This document shows, piece by piece, positions 50,592 through 59,381 of a DNA stretch of 64,000 nt (its first letter is position 1; each line of letters begins with the position of its first letter). Below the pieces are notes generated by a model that was given only the letters and a program-made list of their open reading frames with translations, made no database searches and had not been told where the DNA came from. Origin of the DNA: Roseomonas mucosa ATCC BAA-692 (lineage in GTDB: Bacteria > Pseudomonadota > Alphaproteobacteria > Acetobacterales > Acetobacteraceae); assembly GCF_000622225.1 (NCBI RefSeq), contig NZ_JHWD01000003.1, forward strand, positions 310,001 through 374,000. The letters run 5' to 3'. Both the position numbers and the translations under genes were made by a program.

Positions 50592-52190
50592 TTATGCCTT
50601 GGAAACGCCCCAGAAGACAGGGAACGGCGCCTGCACCACGCCGGAAACGTTCCGCCGCCATGCCTGGTAGGACAGGAAGAACCCGGTGGGGGCGTAGAGG
50701 CCCGCCTCCACCGCCGCGATGTTGAGCTTGTCGATGGCCGCCTTCTCGGCCGCGAAATCCGGCGCGGCGAACCACGCATCGCGCGCCGCCTCGACCGCAT
50801 CCGACTTCGGCCAGCCGAACCAGGCAGCGTCGCCATTGGCGCGGATCGGCGTATAGGCGGCCGGGTTGATGCAGTCTCCGCCGGCATGCCAGGTGTGGAA
50901 CATGTTCCAGCCGCCCTGGCCCGGCGGCCCCTTCACCGCGCGGCGGGCACCCACCGTGCCCCAGTCCGTCGCCACGAAGTCGAGCTTGAAGCCGATGCGT
51001 TGCAGCAGGTCGGCGGTGACGTCGCCCTGCGCCTTGGTGATCGGCTGGTCCTGCGCCACGATGCAGGTGACGGGGCGGCCGTCATAGGAGGAGGAGGCGA
51101 GCAGCTTCCGCGCCGCCTCGATGTTGCGCATCTTCAGGATCTCGCCGCCCGCCTCGGTGTAGAGCGGCGTGCCGGGGGTGAAGTAGCCGGCCATCGGCTT
51201 CCACAGGCTGTCGTCGTCGCCGACGATCGCCTTCATGTAGTCCTCCTGGTTCATCGCCATCATCACCGCATGGCGCACCTTCACGTCGTCAAAGGGCGGC
51301 TGGGTGTGGTTGAACCGGAAGTTGCCGATGTTGCCGAGCGGATCGGCGATATCGACCATGACGTTGCGGTTGGCCTTCAGCATCGGGATCAGGTCGCTGA
51401 TCGGGCTTTCCCACCAGTCGATCTCGCCGTTCTGCAAGGCGCTGGAGGCCGTCGCCGCGTCGGGCATGACGATCCACTCGATCCGGTCGACCAGGGCCTG
51501 CTTGCCGCCCGCCAGCCAGGAGCCCGGCTCCTGCCGCGGCCTGTAGTCGGCGAACTTCGCGAAGACCGCCCTGGCGCCCGGCACCCATTCCTCCCGCACG
51601 AAGCGGTAGGGGCCGGAGCCGACGTATTCCTTGATCTGCTCGAAGGGGTCGGTCTTCGCGATCCGCTCCGGCATGATGAAGGAGCAGGGTGCGTTCACCT
51701 TGCCCAGGGCGAGCAGCATCTTGGGATAGGGCTTCTTCAGCGACCAGCGGATGGTGCGGTCGTCCACCGCCACCAGCTCGTTCTGCTGCGCCCGGATCAT
51801 CTGCCCCATCGGGTCGCGCACCGCCCAGCGGTTCAGGCTGGCCACCACATCCTTCGCCAGCACCGGCGTGCCGTCGTGGAACGTCAGCCCGTCGCGCAGG
51901 CGGAAGGTCCAGACCAGCCCGTCGGAGGAGACCTCCTCGCTTTCCGCCATCTGCCGCTGCGGCTGCAGCTTGCTGTCCACGCCATAGAGCGTGTCCCAGA
52001 CCAGGGTGGCGGCGTTGCGCACCACATACTGGGTGCCCCAGATCGGATCGAAATTGGCAAGGTTTGCCTGGGGAACGAAGCGCAGGGTCTTCGCGGCCGC
52101 ACCCTGCGCCAGCGCGGGGGCGGAAAGGCCCGCCGTCGCGGCAACGATGCCTAATCCGGCGCCAGTCCTCAGGAACGAACGTCGATGCAT
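50592..52190 (-). CDS. dppA: peptide ABC transporter substrate-binding protein (DppA-like, family 5)
   Basis: A periplasmic solute-binding protein of 532 residues. The start MHRRSFLRTGAGLGIVAATA is a twin-arginine-like signal (RRSFLR) with cleavage around SAPALAQ. The mature part shows family-5 features: TLRFVPQANLANFDPIWG, AESEEVSSDGLVWTFRLRDG and FIMPERIAKTDP. It is 45-50 percent-looking similar by eye to the next upstream binding protein. It heads the dppABCDF operon. The substrate class (dipeptides or other) is uncertain. Confidence 0.92.
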   Translation of the reverse strand: MHRRSFLRTGAGLGIVAATAGLSAPALAQGAAAKTLRFVPQANLANFDPIWGTQYVVRNAATLVWDTLYGVDSKLQPQRQMAESEEVSSDGLVWTFRLRDGLTFHDGTPVLAKDVVASLNRWAVRDPMGQMIRAQQNELVAVDDRTIRWSLKKPYPKMLLALGKVNAPCSFIMPERIAKTDPFEQIKEYVGSGPYRFVREEWVPGARAVFAKFADYRPRQEPGSWLAGGKQALVDRIEWIVMPDAATASSALQNGEIDWWESPISDLIPMLKANRNVMVDIADPLGNIGNFRFNHTQPPFDDVKVRHAVMMAMNQEDYMKAIVGDDDSLWKPMAGYFTPGTPLYTEAGGEILKMRNIEAARKLLASSSYDGRPVTCIVAQDQPITKAQGDVTADLLQRIGFKLDFVATDWGTVGARRAVKGPPGQGGWNMFHTWHAGGDCINPAAYTPIRANGDAAWFGWPKSDAVEAARDAWFAAPDFAAEKAAIDKLNIAAVEAGLYAPTGFFLSYQAWRRNVSGVVQAPFPVFWGVSKA

Positions 52191-52476
52191 CGAAAGCGAA
52201 TCTCCTAAGCGGCGCCCGGGAGAGCGGCCATGTGGAAAAGGCTCCGTGCAGGAACGGCGGACGCCATGCCTGTTGGAACCTCGCCATGAGCCAGCACAAT
52301 GCATGCCACTCCCGGACCTCCCCCCGCCTGGACCGGTCGCTTGGCCGGAGAAGCGTTATTTTCCTTGCGGCGAGCCTAACACGGGACGCCCCGGTCTCCG
52401 CGAGAGGAAAACAGGCGCCGGATCACGGAAAAATGTCATGCGTATTGCGGAAACGTGACGAAAATTCGATCTGATG

Positions 52477-52495
52477 CTTCAGCCGATAGCTGAAG
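52477..52495. promoter_or_regulatory. inverted repeat in the dpp promoter region
   Basis: CTTCAGC-CGATA-GCTGAAG has two perfect 7-base arms and a 5-base centre. It lies about 290 bp upstream of the dppA start. No U-run follows, so an operator is more likely than a terminator. Confidence 0.35.
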
Positions 52496-52570
52496 TCAGC
52501 CGCGCAAACCGTTGATGATCCCGAAAACAGGCGCGAATGTGGGGTGGCGCCCGTCATGCCCGGCCCCTGG

Positions 52571-52596
52571 CCCGGCCTTCCCGCGGGAAGGCCGGG
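52571..52596 (-). terminator. perfect 26-bp palindrome after the second binding-protein gene
   Basis: The whole 26-base stretch is its own reverse complement (arms CCCGGCCTTCCCG and CGGGAAGGCCGGG). It lies 9 bases after the minus-strand stop at 52606. It forms an exceptionally stable hairpin with almost no loop and no U-run. It would partly insulate the dpp operon from the gene upstream. Confidence 0.5.
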
Positions 52597-52605
52597 TGGC
52601 CGGCG

Positions 52606-54255
52606 TCAGGCCGTGCGCTGCACGTTCCAGAACAGCGGCATGCCCTTCAGCACGCCACTCAGCGTGCGGCGGTAAGCCGTGGCCTGGAAGTACTGGCCCA
52701 GCGGCAGGTAGGGCACGTCCTCGAAGGCCTGCTTCTGGACCTCGGCCGCGAGCTTCTTCTGCGCCTCCAGGTCCGGCGCCTCCAGCCAGGCGGCGCGCAG
52801 CTCCTCCAGCTTCGGCGCGGTCGGCCAGCCGAACCAGGCCTTCTCGCCATTGCCACGCAGGGACTGGCTGACAGCGGGGTTGAACATGTCCAGCCCGGCC
52901 CAGAAGGTGAAGAAGATGCTCCAGCCGCCCTTGGACGGTGCCTCGCGGCTGGCGCGGCGCTGCACCACCGATCCCCAGTCGGTGGAGATGAACTCCACCT
53001 CCATGCCCGCCTTCTTGACCATGTCGGCGCCGACCTGGGCGAGCGCGTTCAGCGAGGGGAAGTCGGAGGCGGCGATCAGGGTGATCTTCTCGCCCTTGTA
53101 GCCGGCGGCCTTGAGATCGGCCTTCACCTTGTCGTAGTCGCGCGGGCTGGTCAGCGCCTCCATCCCGACATCACTGGCCATCGGCGTGTCCGGCGGGAAG
53201 AAGCCGACATTGTCGCGCCACAGGCTGCGGTCGTCGCCGATCACCGCCGACATGTAGTCCGCCTGGTTCACCGCGCCGAGCAGGGCGCGGCGGATGGCCG
53301 GGTTGTTGAAGGGCGGGTGCAGGTGGTTGAAGCGGCAGATCGCCACCAGCCCGGTCGGGTCGGGGATCTCGACCACGATGTTGCGGTCCTTGCGCAGCAC
53401 CGGCTGCAGGTCGGCGGTGGGCTGCTCCCACCAGTCCATCTCGCCATTGGTCAGGGCGTTGGAGGCGGTGGCCGCGTCCGGCATCACCGTCCATTCGATC
53501 CGGTCGAAATGCGCGAGTTTCGGCCCGACGGTCCAGTTCGGCGTGCCGTCCTTGCGCGGCACATAGCCCTCGAAGCGCTTGTAGACGATCTTCGAGCCCG
53601 GCACCCGCTCTTCCGGCACCCACTGGAAGGGGCCGGAGCCGATGACCTCCTTCACCGGCGTGGCGGGGTCGGTCTTGGCGATGCGCTCCGGCATGATGAA
53701 GCAGATCGGGGTGGAAGGCTTGCCCAGCGCGTCGAAGAGCAGCGGGAAGGGCTTCTTCAGCCGGAAGAGGATGGTCTTCTCGTCCGGTGCCGAGAGCTCC
53801 TCCGTCACCGCCATCAGGGCCTGGCCCAGCGCGTCGCGCGCCGCCCAGCGGCGGATGGAGGTGACGCAGTCCACCGCCTTCACCGGCTGGCCGTCATGGA
53901 ACTTCAGCCCGTCGCGCAGGGTGATGGTGACGCGGCGGCCGTCCTCCTCGACCTTGTGGCCCTCGGCCATCTGCGGCTGCGGCTTGTAGTCCTCGTCATA
54001 GCCATAGAGCGTGTCCCAGACGAGGAAGCCGTGGTGGCGGGTGACATAGGCGGTGGTGACGATCGGATCGACCACGGCGAGGTCGGCCTGCGGGATGAAC
54101 TTCAGCACGCGCGGCGCGGCGGCCGGTGCGGCCGCTCCCGGCGCGGCGGCCGGGGCCGCGGGCGCCGGCCTGCCCGCCTGGGCATGGCCGTTCTTCGGCA
54201 GGGCGGAGGCCATTCCGGCCAGGGCGACGCCGGCCAGCAGATCACGGCGGAACAT
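52606..54255 (-). CDS. second peptide ABC transporter substrate-binding protein (family 5, paralogous to dppA)
   Basis: A periplasmic binding protein of 549 residues. The signal is MFRRDLLAGVALAGMASALP, followed by an Ala/Pro-rich linker (about residues 27-48). Its mature part parallels dppA: LKFIPQADLAVVDPIV, FLVWDTLYGYDEDYKPQPQM, FIMPERIAKTDPATPVKEVIGSG-type segments and RIEWTVMPDAATASNALTNG are matched one for one. The gene points the same way as dppABCDF and stands just upstream with its own hairpin. The likely meaning is a duplicated binding protein that shares one permease with a different specificity. Confidence 0.92.
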   Translation of the reverse strand: MFRRDLLAGVALAGMASALPKNGHAQAGRPAPAAPAAAPGAAAPAAAPRVLKFIPQADLAVVDPIVTTAYVTRHHGFLVWDTLYGYDEDYKPQPQMAEGHKVEEDGRRVTITLRDGLKFHDGQPVKAVDCVTSIRRWAARDALGQALMAVTEELSAPDEKTILFRLKKPFPLLFDALGKPSTPICFIMPERIAKTDPATPVKEVIGSGPFQWVPEERVPGSKIVYKRFEGYVPRKDGTPNWTVGPKLAHFDRIEWTVMPDAATASNALTNGEMDWWEQPTADLQPVLRKDRNIVVEIPDPTGLVAICRFNHLHPPFNNPAIRRALLGAVNQADYMSAVIGDDRSLWRDNVGFFPPDTPMASDVGMEALTSPRDYDKVKADLKAAGYKGEKITLIAASDFPSLNALAQVGADMVKKAGMEVEFISTDWGSVVQRRASREAPSKGGWSIFFTFWAGLDMFNPAVSQSLRGNGEKAWFGWPTAPKLEELRAAWLEAPDLEAQKKLAAEVQKQAFEDVPYLPLGQYFQATAYRRTLSGVLKGMPLFWNVQRTA

Positions 54256-54413
54256 CGGACAACCTCTCCAGATGTCGGGTTTGTCAGGAAAGGAAGCCCG
54301 CCCCCGGACGCGGCGCAAGCCCCCGCCCCCGTAACGGATCGTATTCCCCGCCGCCGGCCCGCCGGGTGCCGGGCGCTTGGCTTTCGCGCGCCGCTCGCCT
54401 ATTGCCCTGCGGC

Positions 54414-54851
54414 ATGGAGGCCAGCCTTGCCACGAACGACCGAAACGGCCCGGGGCCCCGGGCCGTGCTGAGGCAGATGTGGCGCTTCGGCGTGGTCGGC
54501 GGCATCGGATTCTTGGTCGATTCCGCGGTGCTCATGGCCGCCATCGCCCTTGGCGCCGGCCCCTATGGCGGGCGGGTGCTGTCCTATCTCGCGGCGGCCA
54601 CCACCACCTGGGCGCTGAACCGGGCCTGGACCTTCCGCGGCCGCGGCGCCGGGCCGGCGCACCGGCAATGGGCGCGCTTCCTCCTGGTGAACCTCGTCGG
54701 CTTTGCCCTGAACTACGGAACCTACGCCCTGCTCCTCTCCAACATGCCGCTGGTCGCGGCGCACCCCGTGCTCGGCGTGGCCGCCGGCGCGCTGGCCGGC
54801 ATGGGCGGGAACTTCGCCCTGTCCCGCCGCTTCGTCTTCACCGACCGATGA
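54414..54851 (+). CDS. GtrA family membrane protein
   Basis: A small membrane protein of 145 residues with four helices, the GtrA/DPMS3 fold, thought to help move polyprenyl-linked sugars across the membrane. The family motif is RFGVVGGIGFLVDSAVL at the start and WALNRAWTFRGRG in the middle, with SRRFVFTDR at the end. It overlaps the next gene by four bases (ATGA), and pairing with a GT2 polyprenyl-phosphate sugar transferase is the usual context. Confidence 0.92.
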   Translation: MEASLATNDRNGPGPRAVLRQMWRFGVVGGIGFLVDSAVLMAAIALGAGPYGGRVLSYLAAATTTWALNRAWTFRGRGAGPAHRQWARFLLVNLVGFALNYGTYALLLSNMPLVAAHPVLGVAAGALAGMGGNFALSRRFVFTDR

Positions 54852-55771
54852 CGGAACCCCGCATCGCCGTGCTCGTCCCCTGCCGGGACGAGGAAGCCGC
54901 CGTGGGCGAGGTGGTGCGCGGCTTCCGCGCCGCCCTGCCCGGCGCCACCGTCTATGTCTATGACAACAACAGCACCGACCGGACGCGGGAGGTCGCCGCC
55001 GCCGCCGGGGCGGTGGTTCGTTCGGAGAGCCAGCCCGGCAAGGGCAGCGTGGTGCGGCGGATGTTCGCCGACATCGAGGCGGACGCCTATGTGCTGGTGG
55101 ACGGCGACGGCACCTACGACGCCTCGGCGGCGCCGGAGATGGTGCGCCGGCTGCTGGAGGAGCGGCTGGACATGGTCACCGCCATCCGGGTGGACGAGAG
55201 CGTCGGCGCCTATCGCCCCGGACACCGCTTCGGCAACCTGATGCTGACCGGCATGGTCCGGCTGGTCTTCGGCAACCGGATCACCGACATGCTCTCGGGC
55301 TACCGCACCTTCTCGCGGCGCTTCGTGAAATCCTTTCCCGCCCTGGCGCATGGCTTCGAGACGGAAACCGAGTTCACCGTCCATGCCCTGGAGCTCCACC
55401 TCCCGGTCGGGGAACTGCCGACCCCGTATCGCGAGCGGCCGGCCGGTTCCGCCTCCAAGCTGCACACGATCCGCGACGGCGTCCGCATCCTGGGCACCAT
55501 CGCCGCCCTGGTGCGGCGTGAGCGCCCCCTGCCCTTCTTTGGCGGCCTGGCCGCCCTGCTGCTGTTGCTGGCGGCGCTGCTGATGATCCCGGTGCTGGAG
55601 ACCTATCTGGAAACCGGGCTGGTGCCGCGCATGCCGAGCTTCCTGGCATCGGTCGGGCTGACCATCCTCGCCTGGCTGTCGATCGCCTGCGGCCTGATCC
55701 TCGACACCGTCACCCAGGGACGGCGGGAGGCCAAGCGGATGGCATATCTTTCGATTCCGTCACGATATTGA
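54848..55771 (+). CDS. GT2 family glycosyltransferase (dolichyl/undecaprenyl-phosphate sugar transferase-like)
   Basis: A glycosyltransferase of 307 residues. The GT-A domain starts RIAVLVPCRDEEAAVGEVV, with nucleotide-binding YDNNSTDRT and the metal DxD-type YVLVDGDGTYDASA. LSGYRTFSRRFVKSFP is typical of this family. Two C-terminal hydrophobic helices (about 232-252 and 268-288) anchor it in the membrane. Coupled to gtrA, it probably loads a sugar onto a polyprenyl phosphate; whether for surface polysaccharide or protein glycosylation is unknown. Confidence 0.92.
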   Translation: MTEPRIAVLVPCRDEEAAVGEVVRGFRAALPGATVYVYDNNSTDRTREVAAAAGAVVRSESQPGKGSVVRRMFADIEADAYVLVDGDGTYDASAAPEMVRRLLEERLDMVTAIRVDESVGAYRPGHRFGNLMLTGMVRLVFGNRITDMLSGYRTFSRRFVKSFPALAHGFETETEFTVHALELHLPVGELPTPYRERPAGSASKLHTIRDGVRILGTIAALVRRERPLPFFGGLAALLLLLAALLMIPVLETYLETGLVPRMPSFLASVGLTILAWLSIACGLILDTVTQGRREAKRMAYLSIPSRY

Positions 55772-55804
55772 TTCCATCGCAAAATTAATACAAACTTCCG
55801 CGAG

Positions 55805-55837
55805 GGTTAATTATACTGGCGGTTGTACTCTTTAACC
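55805..55837. promoter_or_regulatory. promoter and inverted repeat before the type I secretion operon
   Basis: GGTTAA (55805-55810) and TTAACC (55832-55837) flank a TATACT (55812-55817), a 5/6 match to a -10 element; TACAAA 17 bases upstream is only a weak -35. The region is far richer in AT than its surroundings. An operator around a promoter is likely. The 9-mer CGAGGGTTA (55801-55809) also occurs before the DUF4214 gene. Confidence 0.5.
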
Positions 55838-55915
55838 TTCGGGAACCTGTTCGTTGGTATTGGACTACCCCGCGTACCGCCGTGATCCCGCTTCTTCCCC
55901 GGAAAGGAATTCCGC

Positions 55916-57667
55916 ATGACGCCTCCCAAGGAGATCCGGGAAAAGGACACGGTGTTATCGCGGGCACTGGCCGCCTGCCGGCAGCAGTTCATCGGCGTGG
56001 CGCTGTTCAGCGGCGTGGTGAACGTGCTGCAGCTCACGATCTCGCTCTACATGATGCAGGTCTTCGACCGCGTCCTGGCGACGCGCAGCACCGACACGCT
56101 GCTCTGGCTGACCGTGGTCGCGGGCAGCGCGATCCTGCTGCTGGCGGTGCTGGAGGGTGTGCGCGGGCAGGTGATGCAGCGGGCCGCCGGCTGGATCGAG
56201 GCCCGGGTGGCGCCCGAAGGCTTCCTGCGCGCCCTGGAGGCGCAGCTTCGCGGCCGGACCTACCGCACCGAGGCGCTGCGGGACCTTTCCCTGGCGCGCA
56301 ACTGGCTCGGCAGCCCGGCGGCGCTCGCCCTCTATGACGTGCCCTGGGTGCCCATCTACCTCGCCGTGATCTTCCTGCTGCACCCGCTGCTCGGGGCCGT
56401 GGCGCTGGGCGGTGCCGTCCTGCTCTTCGTACTGACCCTGCTGGGCGAGGCGGTGACCTCGCCGCTGCTGAAGCAGGCGGGCACGGCCAGCCTGCTCGCC
56501 AACCGTCGGGCGGAGATGCTGATCCGCAATGCCGAGGTGATCGACAGCATGGGCATGGCCCCGGCCGTGCTGCGCCGCTGGCGGGAGGCCGTGGCCGACG
56601 GCACACCGCAGCAGGAGCGCGCGGCGAACCGGGCGGCGCTGCTGATGTCGGTGACGAAGTTCACCCGGCTTGCCCTGCAGATCGCCATCCTGGGCCTGGG
56701 CGCCTGGCTGGTGCTGCGGCAGGAGCTGACCTCCGGCGCCTCCATCGCGGGCTCGATCATCATGGGCCGCGCCCTGGCGCCGGTGGAGCAGGTGATCGCC
56801 GGCTGGAAGGGCCTGGTGCAGGTGCGCCAGGCGTTGCAGCGGCTGAAGACCTTCCTGGCGCTGCCGCGCCTGCGCCCCGCGGGCATGCCGCTGCCGGAGC
56901 CCAAGGGCCGGCTGGTGGCGGAGCGCCTCGCCTATGCGCCGCCGGGCCAGACGGCCGCGGTGATCAAGGGGCTGAACTTCGCGATCGAGGCCGGGGAGAG
57001 CGTGGCCATCATCGGCCCCTCCGCCGCCGGCAAGACCACGCTGGTCCGCCTGCTGATCGGCACGCTGGCGCCCAGCGCCGGGGCCGCGCGGCTGGACGGG
57101 GCGGATGTCTCCACCTGGCTGCGCGAGGATCTCGGCCGCCACCTGGGCTACCTGCCGCAGGATGTGGAGCTCTTCGAGGGCAGCGTCTTCCGCAACATCG
57201 CCCGCATGGGCGAGGCGGAGCCGGAGGACGTCTTCGCCGCGGCGAAGCTGGCCGGCTGCCATGAGATGATCCTGCGCCTGCCCCAGGGCTACGACACCGA
57301 GGTCGGCGAGGCCGGGCAGCAGCTTTCCGGCGGCCAGCGCCAGCTGGTGGGCCTGGCCCGCGCGCTCTTCGGCCAGCCGAAGCTGCTGGTGCTGGACGAG
57401 CCCGACAGCAGCCTGGACGGCGATGCCGAGGCGCGCCTGCTCCATGCCCTGCGCGAACTGCGGGAGCGTGGCACCACCGTGGTGCTGGTGAGCCACCGCC
57501 CGGTCCTGGTCCAGGGCGTGGACAAGGTGATGCTGCTGCGCGACGGGCAGATCGATGCCTTCGGCCCGCGGCAGGAAGTGCTGAACCGCGTCATGGGGCC
57601 GCGCCCGGCCGTGGCCGCACCGCGCAACCCCGCTTCCCTGCCCGGCCAGCCTGGAGTTGCCGCATGA
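55916..57667 (+). CDS. type I secretion ABC transporter (PrtD/HlyB-like)
   Basis: The membrane ATPase of a type I secretion system, 583 residues, of the PrtD class without the N-terminal C39-like domain. The transmembrane domain (about residues 20-310) has helices such as GVALFSGVVNVLQLTISLYMM. The nucleotide-binding domain has Walker A IIGPSAAGKTTLVRLL, the signature QLSGGQRQLVGLARAL, Walker B LLVLDEPDSSLD and the switch LVSHRPVL. A good Shine-Dalgarno (GGAAAGGAA) precedes the ATG. It is the first gene of a three-gene operon; the outer-membrane TolC partner is not here. Confidence 0.94.
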   Translation: MTPPKEIREKDTVLSRALAACRQQFIGVALFSGVVNVLQLTISLYMMQVFDRVLATRSTDTLLWLTVVAGSAILLLAVLEGVRGQVMQRAAGWIEARVAPEGFLRALEAQLRGRTYRTEALRDLSLARNWLGSPAALALYDVPWVPIYLAVIFLLHPLLGAVALGGAVLLFVLTLLGEAVTSPLLKQAGTASLLANRRAEMLIRNAEVIDSMGMAPAVLRRWREAVADGTPQQERAANRAALLMSVTKFTRLALQIAILGLGAWLVLRQELTSGASIAGSIIMGRALAPVEQVIAGWKGLVQVRQALQRLKTFLALPRLRPAGMPLPEPKGRLVAERLAYAPPGQTAAVIKGLNFAIEAGESVAIIGPSAAGKTTLVRLLIGTLAPSAGAARLDGADVSTWLREDLGRHLGYLPQDVELFEGSVFRNIARMGEAEPEDVFAAAKLAGCHEMILRLPQGYDTEVGEAGQQLSGGQRQLVGLARALFGQPKLLVLDEPDSSLDGDAEARLLHALRELRERGTTVVLVSHRPVLVQGVDKVMLLRDGQIDAFGPRQEVLNRVMGPRPAVAAPRNPASLPGQPGVAA

Positions 57668-59040
57668 GCGCGAATATCGCCCTGCCGCCCGGCGGCGGCC
57701 CCCTGACCCCGGCCTCCGCGGGCCATCCCGGCCTGCCGGAACTGGTGCTGGACCTGCCGCGCCCCCGCACGCGCGGGCCGATGCTGCTCGGCATCGCCAG
57801 CATCGCGCTGTTCGTCGGCGGCTTCGGCACGTGGTCCTTCACCGCCCCCTTGAGCGAGGCCGCCATCGCCCCCGGCGTCATCAAGGCCGAAGGCAACCGC
57901 CGCGCCGTGCAGCACCTGGAAGGCGGAATCGTGCGCGAGATCCTGGTCCGCGACGGTGACGAGGTGAAGGCCGGGCAGGTCCTGATGCGGCTGGACGACA
58001 CCCAGTCCGATGCCACGCTGGAAAGCTCGCGCGGCACGCGCTGGGCGCTGATGGCGCAGGCGGCCCGGGACGCGGCCGAGGTGGCGGGCGCCACGACCGT
58101 CGCCTATCCGGCGGAACTGCTCTCGTCCGACGATCCTCGCGCGCGGGAGGCGATGACGGGGCAGAGCATCCTCTTCGCCAGCCGCCTCGCCAGCCTGGCC
58201 AGCCAGATCCAGGTGCTGGAGTCCCGGCTGGGCCAGTACAGCGCCTCCATCCTGTCCAGCCGGGCCCAGATCACCAGCCAGCAGCGCCAGCTCGACCTGC
58301 TGCGGCGCGAGGAAACGGATGTGCGGGCGCTGGTGGCGCAGGGGCTGGAGCGGATGCCGCGGCTGCTGGGCCTGCAGCGCCAGATCGCCTCGGCCGAGGG
58401 CAACATCTCCGACCTGCAGGGGCAGGTCGAGCGGGCCGAGGCCCAGATCGCCGAAACCCGGAACCAGCTCCGCAACACCCGCGACCAGCGCGTGCAGGAA
58501 GCCTCCACCGATGCGCGGGAGGTCGATACCAAGCTTCGGGAGCTGGAGGAGCGCATCCGCGCCGCGCAGGACGTGTCCACACGCCGCGAGATCCTGGCGC
58601 CGGTCGATGGCGTCGTGATCAACAGCCATTTCTTCAACGCCGGCGCCGTGGTGAAGCCCGGCGACACGGTGCTGGAGATCGTGCCCGAGCGCGACCGGCT
58701 GGTGGCGGAGGTGAAGGTCTCGCCCACCGACATCGACGTGGTCCATAACGGGCTGGAGGCCGAGGTCCGGCTGCCGGCCTTCAAGCAGCGTCTGGTGCCC
58801 TATCTGCACGGCCACGTCACCTTCGTGGGCGGCGACGTGAACCAGGAGCCGCAGCGTGGCACCGAATACTACCGCGCGCAGATCGTGATCGAGCAGGACC
58901 AGCTCGCCAAGCTGGAGAATGTCTCGCTGAAAGCCGGCATGCCGGTGGAGGCGCAGATCAAGATCGGCGAAAGGAGCTTCTTCCGCTACATGATGCAGCC
59001 TCTGATCGACAGCTTCCACAGGGCCTTCCGTGAGCAGTAG
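57664..59040 (+). CDS. HlyD/PrtE-family membrane-fusion protein
   Basis: The adaptor of the type I secretion system, 458 residues. An N-terminal helix (about residues 40-58) anchors it in the inner membrane. A biotinyl-lipoyl-like domain follows (GVIKAEGNRRAVQHLEGGIV, EGGIVREILVRDGDEVKAGQ), then a long coiled coil (about 130-300) and the C-terminal HlyD beta-barrel domain with LAPVDGVVINSHFFNAGAVV. The ATG overlaps the ABC transporter stop (ATGA). The next small gene overlaps its own last codons. Confidence 0.95.
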   Translation: MSANIALPPGGGPLTPASAGHPGLPELVLDLPRPRTRGPMLLGIASIALFVGGFGTWSFTAPLSEAAIAPGVIKAEGNRRAVQHLEGGIVREILVRDGDEVKAGQVLMRLDDTQSDATLESSRGTRWALMAQAARDAAEVAGATTVAYPAELLSSDDPRAREAMTGQSILFASRLASLASQIQVLESRLGQYSASILSSRAQITSQQRQLDLLRREETDVRALVAQGLERMPRLLGLQRQIASAEGNISDLQGQVERAEAQIAETRNQLRNTRDQRVQEASTDAREVDTKLRELEERIRAAQDVSTRREILAPVDGVVINSHFFNAGAVVKPGDTVLEIVPERDRLVAEVKVSPTDIDVVHNGLEAEVRLPAFKQRLVPYLHGHVTFVGGDVNQEPQRGTEYYRAQIVIEQDQLAKLENVSLKAGMPVEAQIKIGERSFFRYMMQPLIDSFHRAFREQ

Positions 59041-59338
59041 CAACAAGCCGGCCCCGGCCGCACATCCCTGCATCTTCAGCGACGGGATCATCGATGCCCA
59101 GGTGCGCCACGGCGTGGCGCGCTTCACCCTGGGCCAGACCGGAACGGACGGCCAGCTCGCCCCGGCGGGCCAGCTCGTCCTGCCGCTGACTCAGCTTCCC
59201 AACCTGATCGGCAGCATCACGCGGCTGCTGCAGGAGCTTGAGGCGCGCGCCCGGCAGGCGCAGCAGCAGCAGGGCACGGCGGCGGCGGCCGAACCGGCTC
59301 CGCCAGCCGGGGGCGCCTTCCGCTTCTCCACGGACTGA
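59030..59338 (+). CDS. small unknown protein of the type I secretion operon
   Basis: A small protein of 102 residues starting with GTG and overlapping the end of the HlyD-type gene by 11 bases. I do not recognise the family. Visible parts: a mixed strand segment (IIDAQVRHGVARFTLGQTG, then a hydrophobic GQLVLPLTQLPNLIG), an amphipathic helix (about residues 58-80, RLLQELEARARQAQQQQ), and an Ala/Pro tail. There is no signal peptide. The overlap and its unbroken frame argue that it is real and translated with the transporter. A regulator or cytosolic cofactor of the exporter is possible. Confidence 0.65.
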   Translation: MSSSNKPAPAAHPCIFSDGIIDAQVRHGVARFTLGQTGTDGQLAPAGQLVLPLTQLPNLIGSITRLLQELEARARQAQQQQGTAAAAEPAPPAGGAFRFSTD

Positions 59339-59344
59339 GGCTTC

Positions 59345-59371
59345 CGGGCGCCCCTGGTGGCGGGGCGCCCG
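59345..59371. terminator. hairpin after the type I secretion operon
   Basis: CGGGCGCCCC (59345-59354) and GGGGCGCCCG (59362-59371) pair around a 7-base loop, 7 bases past the plus-strand stop and 11 bases past the minus-strand GDPD stop. It lies between convergent genes and can serve both. Confidence 0.6.
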
Positions 59372-59381
59372 ATCCCGGCCC

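Larger units (their letters stand above)
52191..52605. other. intergenic region between the two binding-protein genes (415 bp)
   Basis: There is no credible coding sequence. The centre (52350-52510) is AT-richer and should contain the minus-strand promoter of dppABCDF. It also holds two inverted repeats: 52477-52495, and the perfect 26-bp palindrome 52571-52596 right after the upstream gene. Confidence 0.65.
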
